In this document: one piece after another, positions 27,562-34,172 of the stretch | Layout: every line of letters begins with the position of its first letter | Numbering within the stretch: the first letter of the stretch is position 1 | Assembly: GCF_019249795.2 (NCBI RefSeq) | Contig: NZ_CP156891.1 | Span: forward strand, 124,001 to 188,000 | DNA length: 64,000 nt | Source of the DNA: Segatella copri | GTDB taxonomy: Bacteria > Bacteroidota > Bacteroidia > Bacteroidales > Bacteroidaceae | Reading direction: 5' to 3' | Made by a program: the position numbers and the translations under genes | The notes under the pieces: model-generated | What the model saw: the letters and a program-made list of their open reading frames with translations, nothing else | The model's database searches: none | What the model was told of the DNA's origin: nothing

Positions 27562-28878
27562 ATGGGGATAATAGACAGAATACTAGGTTTTTACGAAGAT
27601 ATCAGAGAATTCAATTCTTCTAATATCAAAGACTTTCGGGGCAGACTCAAGTCTTGGATCAAGATGGGTATGCTTGCCGGTCGCATCTTCTATCTCAAGG
27701 ATATGTGGGCCAGGGATGTGGCTGCCTTGACTTTTGCCTCCTTCATGGCTATGATACCTTTCATGGCTATGATGTTTGTCATAGCCCGTGGTTTCGGCTA
27801 TGCCTCTCTGCTCGAATCCTGGCTCTCTACCACCTTCGAGGCACAGCCTGTTGTGGCGCAGACCATCGTTAACTTCGTTCACAATTATATCGAGAATACG
27901 CAGAGCAACTACATCATCGGTACGGGTATCGTGATGTTTCTCTATACCATCGTTTCGCTGATGCAGAAGATAGAGCTTACCTTCGATGACATCTGGCATA
28001 CGGGCGAGCGTTCGTGGAAACAGATTGTTACCGAATATCCTACCATTCTGTTTGGTCTGGGACTGCTGATACTCTTTGCTTCGAGCATCAATGTATGGAC
28101 GGTGAATATGGTGGATAATGTAGACAGAATAGCAGATATCGGGGATAGCATTCCTTCGTTCATCCTTCATCTGGCGGCTTTTGTTCCGATGTTCCTGTTC
28201 TTCGTGTTCTGCTATTATGTCATCCCGAATACCTATATCCGGGTTCGCAGTACCCTGGTTCCATCGTTCCTGGCGGGTGTCTGCATGACGGCACTTCAGT
28301 ATGGATATATCTATCTGCAGGTTTTTCTGTCCAGCTACAATGTCATCTATGGTTCGCTGGCAGCCATTCCGCTTTTCCTGTTATGGCTTCAGATTTCGTG
28401 GGCTATCGTAGTGTTTGGCGCCTTGCTTTGCCATACCAACCAGAACATCCATTATTATGATGGTGATTTGCAGTACGATCACCTGAAACTGGTGCAGCGC
28501 ATCAAGGTTTGTGGGGTAGTGATGCATCTGGTATGTCGTCGGTTCAATCAGGGCGAACAGGCGTATACTCCGAAAGAAATTCATGATTTAACGAAGATAC
28601 CTCAACAGATTGTCAACCAGTCGGTTAAGGAGCTGTTACGTGCCCGTTTGCTGGTAGAAATCCGGAATGGTAAGAAAAGCAGTTTTGAGGAATCGGTGGT
28701 TCTTCATCCGATAGAGAAGATAGAGCATCTTACCTATGGTGTAATGATAGAGCGCCTCTTCAGTTATGGCGAGGATGTCTCAAGCCTAGCCGCATTGGAG
28801 TCGGATATGGCGATGTGGAAGGATATCGACATCGTGAATGCAGAGTTCATAGAAAAGGGAAAGCAAATCGCTTTCTGA
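27562..28878 (+). CDS. YihY/BrkB-family membrane protein with C-terminal winged-helix-like domain
   Basis: 438 residues. Residues 35-300 form the six-helix YihY/BrkB unit: FYLKDMWARDVAALTFASFMAMIPFMAMM, a QSNYIIGTGIVMFLYTIVSLMQKIE segment and the FLLWLQISWAIVVFGALL helix. Family members were once mis-called RNase BN; their true role is unclear. The last 130 residues are soluble and resemble a winged-helix domain (TPKEIHDLTKIPQQIVNQSV, LLRARLLVEIRNG). That extension is common in Bacteroidota members and could sense or bind nucleic acid or a ligand. Confidence 0.85.
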   Translation: MGIIDRILGFYEDIREFNSSNIKDFRGRLKSWIKMGMLAGRIFYLKDMWARDVAALTFASFMAMIPFMAMMFVIARGFGYASLLESWLSTTFEAQPVVAQTIVNFVHNYIENTQSNYIIGTGIVMFLYTIVSLMQKIELTFDDIWHTGERSWKQIVTEYPTILFGLGLLILFASSINVWTVNMVDNVDRIADIGDSIPSFILHLAAFVPMFLFFVFCYYVIPNTYIRVRSTLVPSFLAGVCMTALQYGYIYLQVFLSSYNVIYGSLAAIPLFLLWLQISWAIVVFGALLCHTNQNIHYYDGDLQYDHLKLVQRIKVCGVVMHLVCRRFNQGEQAYTPKEIHDLTKIPQQIVNQSVKELLRARLLVEIRNGKKSSFEESVVLHPIEKIEHLTYGVMIERLFSYGEDVSSLAALESDMAMWKDIDIVNAEFIEKGKQIAF

Positions 28879-28892
28879 TAATAAACGGTGTT

Positions 28893-28923
28893 TTTTAGGC
28901 ACGTGTAATCCGTGCCTGAAAAA
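28893..28923. terminator. Bidirectional terminator between convergent genes
   Basis: TTTAGGCACG pairs with CGTGCCTGAAA (one G-T pair), flanked by T and A runs. It serves the BrkB-type gene (plus) and the phosphoribosyltransferase gene (minus). Confidence 0.85.
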
Positions 28924-28941
28924 CTATCAATTTATAGTATC

Positions 28942-29538
28942 TTATTTCTGGTCATATCCGTCAGAAATCTTTTTTCCCAGTGCTAGCGCCAGTTCAACCT
29001 TGGCACCATATCCTTCCAGCTGGTCGGCAAACTTTGCTACCGAATTGCCGGATGCGATGATGTCATCAAAGAGAATGATCTTTTTGCCCTGGAAGAAAGC
29101 CTCGTCGATATGGAGTTCATCTACAGGATCGCCATCTTCATCTACATCATGCGTGTAGCTGAAGGCAGGGTAGGCGTTGGTCATGCCCGTAGCCTTGCAT
29201 ATCTCCTCGCTGAACTCCTTGAAACGGCGCTTGGTATGCGCCTCAAGAGCTGCAGGAATGCAGACCAGGGTAAACTGTGCTGCCTCTTCGCCCAAAAGAT
29301 TCTTCAGCTTGTCTGATACCATTTCGATAGCCTTCTTCAGGGCTTCCTGATGGTCCATCTCCGTAGTGAGCTCAGAGTTACCTTTAAAGTTGACGATAAG
29401 GTCGCGTTTTTCCCATTCCTCTGCTGTGAGTTCAAAAGTACCGAAGGCGCTGAATGCAGCGTAGTCGACAAGCCATTTGTAGTGCAGTCCGTTTTTCAGG
29501 ACTGGCCACGAGTTGATTTCATTTTCGTAATTAGCCAT
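28942..29538 (-). CDS. Phosphoribosyltransferase-fold protein
   Basis: 198 residues. The C-terminal part carries a type I PRTase PRPP motif, KIILFDDIIASGNSVAKFAD (about 153-170), preceded by a LVCIPAALEAHTKRRFKEFSEE segment like the ComF/GntX PPi loop. The N-terminal 90 residues are not recognised. It may be a ComF-like or regulatory PRTase; the substrate is unknown. It is transcribed alone toward the BrkB-type gene. Confidence 0.75.
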   Translation of the reverse strand: MANYENEINSWPVLKNGLHYKWLVDYAAFSAFGTFELTAEEWEKRDLIVNFKGNSELTTEMDHQEALKKAIEMVSDKLKNLLGEEAAQFTLVCIPAALEAHTKRRFKEFSEEICKATGMTNAYPAFSYTHDVDEDGDPVDELHIDEAFFQGKKIILFDDIIASGNSVAKFADQLEGYGAKVELALALGKKISDGYDQK

Positions 29539-29681
29539 AGACTAGAATTTTTTGATAATTAATAATGCATAGTTTCTGCAAAAATAGGAAATCTTTTCGA
29601 ATTAAGGTGCCGGTTTCATAAAAAAGATTTGTTTTTTAAGTAATATTTCACGTAGCTGCCTTTTTTTTACTTATTTTTTAG

Positions 29682-29689
29682 TACCTTTG
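29682..29689 (+). promoter_or_regulatory. Promoter box of the YitT-type gene
   Basis: TACCTTTG followed by CACCGC, 31 bases before the start codon. This location decides for the ATG at 29720 rather than the ATG at 29687, which overlaps the box itself. Confidence 0.7.
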
Positions 29690-29719
29690 CACCGCATTTT
29701 AAGAAATACGTATATTTAT

Positions 29720-30619
29720 ATGACGAGAAAAACAAAACTTCATGAAATCCGCGACTACGTTATCATTGCCCTGGCGATGATAGAAGGTAGTATCGGTTTG
29801 AACATCTTCCTGCTTCCCAATCATATCACGATGGGTGGTGTAGGAGGTATTGCTTCTATCCTTTATTGGGGATTTGGCATCCCGGCATCTGTATCTTATC
29901 TGGCGCTCAATGTGTTCCTGCTTCTCATCGCATTCCGCATTCTGGGCTATAAGTTCTGTCTGAAGACCATCTATGGTGTTGGTATCTTTGCCTTAACTAC
30001 CCGTCTGATAGAGACGCATACGGTAGGCATGACGCCGCTGCTTCACGACCAGCCGTTCATGGCAACGGTCATCGGTGCGTTCTTCATGGGTAGCAGTGCC
30101 GGTCTGGGTCTTTCCTGCAATGGTTCTACGGGTGGTTCTGATACCGTAGCGGCGATGATCAACAAGTATTGGAACATTTCCCTGGGTCATGCCATCATGA
30201 TTTGCGACCTGTGTATCATCACCAGTTCTTATCTGGTATTGCGCGATTGGGAGATGGTGATTTACGGTTATGTCTGCCTCTTTGTGCAGTCGCTCTGTGT
30301 AGATCATGTGGTGAATGCGTTGCGCCGTTCGGTTCAGTTCTTCATCATCAGCGACAAATATCTGGAGCTCAGTGCAGCCATCAATACCGCCGCCGACCGA
30401 GGTTGTACGGTGATGGATGGTCATGGCTGTTACAGTGGCAAGGATGTCCACATGCTGTTTGTATTGGCGCGTCAGCGTGAGTCTCAGAAGATATTCCGTC
30501 TTATCGACGAGATAGATCCTACCGCCTTTGTCAGCCAGAGTGCCGTCATCGGTGTTTATGGCGAAGGTTTCGACCGTTTCAAGGTAGGCAAGAAGATAGG
30601 TTTGCCGAAGAAGAAATAG
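29720..30619 (+). CDS. YitT family membrane protein (DUF161 + DUF2179)
   Basis: 299 residues from MTRKTKLHEIRD. The N-terminal 200 residues hold five to six helices in the YitT pattern, with LLPNHITMGGVGGIASILYW, SSAGLGLSCNGSTGGSDTVAAMINKYW and MVIYGYVCLFVQSLCVDHVV. The C-terminal DUF2179 domain (about 220-290) has RGCTVMDGHGCYSGKDVHMLFVLARQRE. The function of the family is not settled. A terminator follows. Confidence 0.9.
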   Translation: MTRKTKLHEIRDYVIIALAMIEGSIGLNIFLLPNHITMGGVGGIASILYWGFGIPASVSYLALNVFLLLIAFRILGYKFCLKTIYGVGIFALTTRLIETHTVGMTPLLHDQPFMATVIGAFFMGSSAGLGLSCNGSTGGSDTVAAMINKYWNISLGHAIMICDLCIITSSYLVLRDWEMVIYGYVCLFVQSLCVDHVVNALRRSVQFFIISDKYLELSAAINTAADRGCTVMDGHGCYSGKDVHMLFVLARQRESQKIFRLIDEIDPTAFVSQSAVIGVYGEGFDRFKVGKKIGLPKKK

Positions 30620-30627
30620 ATAAACAG

Positions 30628-30666
30628 AAAAAGGGTGTGTCATAACTGCATGACACACCCTTTTTT
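30628..30666. terminator. Terminator after the YitT-type gene
   Basis: AAAAAGGGTGTGTCAT pairs with ATGACACACCCTTTTTT around a short loop. It is usable on both strands, so it may also end the amidase unit on the minus strand. Confidence 0.9.
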
Positions 30667-30708
30667 AGTAATTTTCTAAGTATAGACATCTATATCCTCT
30701 GGCTTCGG

Positions 30709-31146
30709 CTAGATATGGAAATCTACCAACTTCAGCCATCGCTTGACATCAAACGACGGACAGTCTTTGTGAACGTTCGGCAAATCGCGGTGCCCCAGTA
30801 TCTCTGCATTAGGATAGGAGAGGCAGAGGCTCTCCAGAAGCGAATACAGAGCCTGATTCTGGGCTGGAGTGCGCGTATCGGCAGGCTTGCCGTTCTTGTC
30901 GAGACCTCCCTCATAACAGATGCCGATGCTGTGGGCATTGTAATGACGGGCATGGGCTCCGACTTCCGATTCCGGACGACCCGGATATACCACACCATCC
31001 TTCGTGATGTAATAATGATAGCCGATACTCTTGAAACCGCGGGCAAGATGGCAGGCCTCCAACTGCTCGAATGTGAAATCCTGAGTCACTCTCGTGGCAG
31101 AACAGTGGATCACGATGAGTGAAATGCTACGATGTTTCTGTGTCAT
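30709..31146 (-). CDS. N-acetylmuramoyl-L-alanine amidase (Amidase_2, T7-lysozyme type)
   Basis: 145 residues from MTQKHRSISLIVIHCSATR; a longer frame to 31179 lacks a better start. The zinc amidase motifs are IVIHCSATR (first His), KSIGYHYYITKDGVVYPGRP, HNAHSIGICYEGG (with a Y in front) and ILGHRDLPNVHKDCPSFDV (zinc His and Cys). It lacks a signal peptide, as in phage-type amidases. It is the last gene of the smalltalk-type module, 16 bases after the 29-residue smalltalk gene. Such modules are frequent in Bacteroidota genomes, but their role is not known. Confidence 0.92.
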   Translation of the reverse strand: MTQKHRSISLIVIHCSATRVTQDFTFEQLEACHLARGFKSIGYHYYITKDGVVYPGRPESEVGAHARHYNAHSIGICYEGGLDKNGKPADTRTPAQNQALYSLLESLCLSYPNAEILGHRDLPNVHKDCPSFDVKRWLKLVDFHI

Positions 31147-31162
31147 GGCAACCTCCCTTCTT

Positions 31163-31252
31163 TTAGCAGTTCTGTACACAGAATGAGCTGGCTACAGCTG
31201 TTAATATCGTGATGAGGAAGTTGATGATGGTTTTCCAATTTACTTTTTTCAT
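31163..31252 (-). CDS. Smalltalk protein (29 aa)
   Basis: A very short ORF starting MKKVNWKTIINF and ending SSFCVQNC just before TAA. This is the known smalltalk family: a basic WKTI start, one hydrophobic helix (about residues 9-24) and two cysteines near the C terminus. It is almost always found next to an amidase of this type and an HU-like protein, as here. The role is unknown; a membrane-active or holin-like peptide partnering the amidase is possible. Confidence 0.9.
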   Translation of the reverse strand: MKKVNWKTIINFLITILTAVASSFCVQNC

Positions 31253-31538
31253 TTTGCTTTGTTTTTTAATGATTAATACTAAGTGGATAATGATAGTCAC
31301 ATGCTTGTTTTAGTGGTTGAAATTTAGTTTCAGTAAGCGTTTCTGGAAGAAGAAGGGCGGGGGAGTAACTGCCAGCCCGGATACCCGTAAAAGGCAGGTT
31401 CTTGGGTCGTTATGATTTGCTGTTTATCCGTAATCGTCAGGATGAAAACCAGCCGCTTTGTGCCTTCGGAATATCCCTGTCGCCGGTCAGTTCACTCCTT
31501 CCTTCTTCTGTCGTTTCGCATATTTGAGAGACGGATCC
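31253..31538. other. Intergenic stretch between HU-like and smalltalk genes
   Basis: About 290 bases with no supported coding region. GC-rich words near 31355-31400 (GGGCGGGGGAGTAACTGCC, AGCCCGGATACCCG) suggest some RNA structure, but no clean stem is claimed. Confidence 0.5.
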
Positions 31539-32075
31539 CTACTCCAGGCCGTCTCCGCTGTCGCCTGTTCCCTCGGTGCTGCCGCCTTGTGATGTACCGC
31601 CGCCCTCAGTGGTTCCGCCGCCCTGTGTGTTATCGCCAGTGGTGGTATCGCCTGCAGCGCTCTCGCTAGAGTTGAGGAGATCCATGGCGTTCTTGGCGTT
31701 GGCATCGAGAGAGAGCTGGGTGTTGCTGAGCTTGCCGGTAGCACGGGCTCTGAGGCGGTAGCCTTCTACAAACTTGGCGAGGCTCCACTCCTTGATGCTG
31801 GCGGCTCCCATCTTGTTGATGATGCCGATGGAGAAGATGGCGAGGTTGTCTATCTTCACAGCCTTGTTCTGGAGTACGAGCTCCTTCACACAGCTCACCA
31901 TATCGGTGAGAAGGCCCTTGATGGCACCCTTCGAGAACGGGGTGTTGTGGTTCGCCATGTGTTCGGCGAGTTTATCGATACCGATGGTTTCTGTTACTAC
32001 TGGTCGCGCATAATATTTGCCATACGCTTCCTTGATTGTCTTGTTCTTGTTCTTCACTAACTTGATGAGAATCAT
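31539..32075 (-). CDS. HU-family (histone-like) DNA-binding protein with low-complexity tail
   Basis: 178 residues. Residues 1-115 match the Bacteroidota HU-like family: KLVKNKNKTIKEAYGKYYAR, GIDKLAEHMANHNTPFSKGAIKG and KIDNLAIFSIGI. The last 35 residues are a Gly/Thr/Ser/Glu repeat (GDTTTGDNTQGGG, TTEGGGTSQGGSTEGTG), typical of this branch. It should bend or coat DNA in the cytoplasm. It heads the smalltalk-amidase transcript and has a promoter overlapped by an inverted repeat at 32158-32220. Confidence 0.9.
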   Translation of the reverse strand: MILIKLVKNKNKTIKEAYGKYYARPVVTETIGIDKLAEHMANHNTPFSKGAIKGLLTDMVSCVKELVLQNKAVKIDNLAIFSIGIINKMGAASIKEWSLAKFVEGYRLRARATGKLSNTQLSLDANAKNAMDLLNSSESAAGDTTTGDNTQGGGTTEGGGTSQGGSTEGTGDSGDGLE

Positions 32076-32157
32076 ACTTTTAAAAATTTAGTTTTAGTAA
32101 AAGCAGTCTGTGTCTCCGCCGAGACCGTTGCTGCATCAAACTCTCTGATTGACGATA

Positions 32158-32220
32158 CAAAGATACAACATTCCCGAACCCCCAATTATGCGATTTGTGC
32201 GATTTGCAGGGATTCGGGAA
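32158..32220 (-). promoter_or_regulatory. Promoter and inverted-repeat operator of the HU-like gene
   Basis: On the minus strand TATCTTTG (32158-32165) is the -7 box. Upstream, TTCCCGAAcc and ggaTTCGGGAA form an inverted repeat spanning 32171-32220, with GCGATTTGT-GCGATTTGC, an almost exact direct repeat, inside it. The repeat covers the expected upstream promoter element, so it is a good candidate operator, possibly autoregulatory. Confidence 0.6.
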
Positions 32221-32221
32221 A

Positions 32222-32512
32222 AAAGGTTGAAAAAAGTGGTATTTTTTTATGTTACTGAACTTTCAACGATGTAGAGCGGAGCGCAGGGATATTAAGAATT
32301 GCTTTTATCTGAAAAGGACGCCTAAAAAGGCAAAAAATAGTAAAATAGAGCATTTGTTTTGAGTTTCAAGTGGTTGTGGCAGTCGTTGGTTTTAGTTGGC
32401 AGTGACAAGGAAATGAGGAAAAAGAAGATTAGAGAAGTAGAAACGCTTTCAAATCATTACCCAATGGAAACGCCCTAATAAGCATTTTTAACGGTGGCGG
32501 TTCATATATCTT
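32222..32512. other. Junction stretch between the HU-like gene and the truncated recombinase
   Basis: About 290 bases with no intact gene. A short reading frame near 32305-32365 (FYLKRTPKKAKNSKIEHLF) faintly resembles the start of a recombinase arm-binding domain, which would fit decay of the missing N terminus. The match is weak. Confidence 0.35.
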
Positions 32513-33328
32513 GTGGTGAGAAAGTACGTTGCCGAGTTCATCAAGTATCAGTACAAGCGCAGCGATATGTCCATGAATGAGCTTACTGAGGAGTTCATCC
32601 GTGACTATTGCCTTTACTTGAAAAATGTGGTAGGGCTTGCGCAGTCCTCCATTTGGATTTACTCCATACCTCTGAAACATATCGTTACGGCGGCACACTA
32701 CAACGGCAAGATACCGAGAAATCCGTTTGCCATGTACCACGTTGATCCAGACCATAAGGAACGTGAGTTCTTGACCTTGGACGAGCTTACCGCCATGACT
32801 GAGATAAAGTTGGAAGACCCCAACATGGCATTTGCGAGAGACCTTTTTATCTTTGGCAGTTGGACAGGTATAGCTTTCATCGACATCAAGAACTTGACGG
32901 AAGATAACATCACCATGGTAAACGGTGCTCCTTGGATAGTGTCCAAGCGTCAGAAGACAGGCGTACCGTTCCAAATCAAGCTGTTGGATATTCCTATGCA
33001 GATAGTTGAGAGATACAAATCTTTCAGAAACGGCAATCACTTGTTCAACATTGGCAACCTTGACAGCATCAACAAGCGCATCAAAAAAGTAGCGGTAATG
33101 TGTGGCATCAAGAAACGAGTTTCATTTCATGTCTCCCGCCATAGTTGGGCTGTTTTAGCATTGGAGTATGGTATGCCAATAGAGAGCGTTAGCAAAATTC
33201 TCGGTCACACGAATATCACCACGACACAGATATACGCCAAGGTGACAAGCAGCAAACTTGACCATGATATTTCTGTCTTTGAAAGTCGAATCAAGGGGCA
33301 TTTGCCTGTAATGGGAGGAATGGCATGA
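32513..33328 (+). pseudogene. Tyrosine recombinase (phage/ICE integrase), N-terminally truncated
   Basis: 271 residues open from a GTG at 32513; no ATG or promoter fits. Bacteroidota integrases of this kind have about 400 residues, and the N-terminal arm-binding domain plus part of the core-binding domain are missing. The remaining core-binding helices (RKYVAEFIKYQYKRS, YCLYLKNVVGLAQSSI) lead into the catalytic domain with FGSWTGIAFIDIKNL, HVSRHSWAVLALEYG and LGHTNITTTQIYAKV. His, Arg, His and Tyr catalytic residues are present. The first catalytic Arg is absent from the TGIAFID box, as in CTnDOT-type integrases. Probably an inactive relic that brought in the neighbouring island. Confidence 0.8.
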
Positions 33329-33696
33329 AAAGGACAACTATCACTATGGACGGAAATGGGATACTTTCCATTCCGTCCAACTTAGAGGAACTGTGGATGA
33401 GTGAGGGAGAGTTGGTTGATATACTTTATGTTACCGCTCCGAAACTCAACTCAGTGATACGAGCCATATATAAAGAAGGTATGTTGTCTATGTCGGAAGT
33501 CCAATGCAAGGACGAAACTCCCGTTAGTGTTTGGCAAACGCTGTATAATTTTCCTATGATAGTTGCCATTTGCTTTCGTCTCCACTCTTTTGGCGCAGCA
33601 CAACTTCGTGAAGTTATCCTCAAGAGATTGTACGAAACAAAAGAGAAAACAACTATTGTCCTGCAACTCAACGGAGGGACGAATGCCTTTTGTTGA
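33325..33696 (+). CDS. RhuM-like small protein, unknown function
   Basis: 123 residues starting in an ATGA overlap with the recombinase stop codon. The N-terminal half (ELVDILYVTAPKLNSVIRAIYKEG) resembles a DNA-binding helix pair. The part VWQTLYNFPMIVAICFRLHSFGAAQLREVILKRL resembles the YNLDMIIAVGYRV region of the RhuM virulence family. It is probably a passenger gene of the mobile element, translated with the recombinase. Function is unknown; the RhuM resemblance is from memory of the motif only. Confidence 0.6.
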   Translation: MKRTTITMDGNGILSIPSNLEELWMSEGELVDILYVTAPKLNSVIRAIYKEGMLSMSEVQCKDETPVSVWQTLYNFPMIVAICFRLHSFGAAQLREVILKRLYETKEKTTIVLQLNGGTNAFC

Positions 33697-33804
33697 AATT
33701 GGTCGTATCTTTGACGCTTCGGTTGTTCACTGTCGTATAGAAATGCACTTGTAATGTGATAAAGATATATCCATGCAAAGAATAGTGTAAGCATATATAC
33801 ATTG

Positions 33805-33838
33805 ATGTCATACGTTTTACATGTTTATCGTATGACAT
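33805..33838. repeat. Perfect hairpin, 10-bp stem
   Basis: ATGTCATACG pairs with CGTATGACAT around a 14-base loop, 110 bases past the RhuM-like ORF. It is the first of six consecutive stem-loops. Confidence 0.75.
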
Positions 33839-33858
33839 GCAGGAATACATTTTTGTTC

Positions 33859-33899
33859 ATCCCGAGGAATGGTATTCTATGTCCCCAATTCTTCGGGAT
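33859..33899 (+). terminator. Terminator-like hairpin
   Basis: ATCCCGAGGAAT pairs with ATTCTTCGGGAT, followed by TTATTTGTTT. It probably ends the recombinase/RhuM transcript. Confidence 0.6.
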
Positions 33900-33945
33900 T
33901 TATTTGTTTCATCCTTTGGACATAGCGAAAAACGAGTCGTTCCTT

Positions 33946-34096
33946 GGAGGCTTTGCGCCTCCAGCCACTTGGGCGAACCACCGCAGTGTTTTCAATGGTA
34001 TTAGGTTTTATTCTTGCCAAAACATTGTGTCCACAAAGACACAGCAAGGTATGTTTCGAGTTACTCGAAACCTTTTGGGTTACTCCCAAAGACCTT
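33946..34096. ncRNA. Cluster of stem-loops, candidate structured RNA or DNA processing site
   Basis: Four further stems follow one another. GGAGGC/GCCTCC is at 33946-33962 and TGTGTC/GACACA at 34026-34043. Then AAGGT (34046-34050) pairs with ACCTT (34092-34096) and encloses GTTTCGAG-TTA-CTCGAAAC (34053-34071) and TTTGGG-TTACT-CCCAAA (34074-34090). The last three stems make a compact three-way junction. No coding capacity competes. It could be a noncoding RNA, an origin of transfer, or a recombination site of the element. No known RNA family is recognised. Confidence 0.5.
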
Positions 34097-34172
34097 GCCA
34101 TAAATGGATGTATTTCTCTCCAAAGTTGAGAAATAATAAAAACTTTATTTTACAACACCTGTTTTGTTAGGT

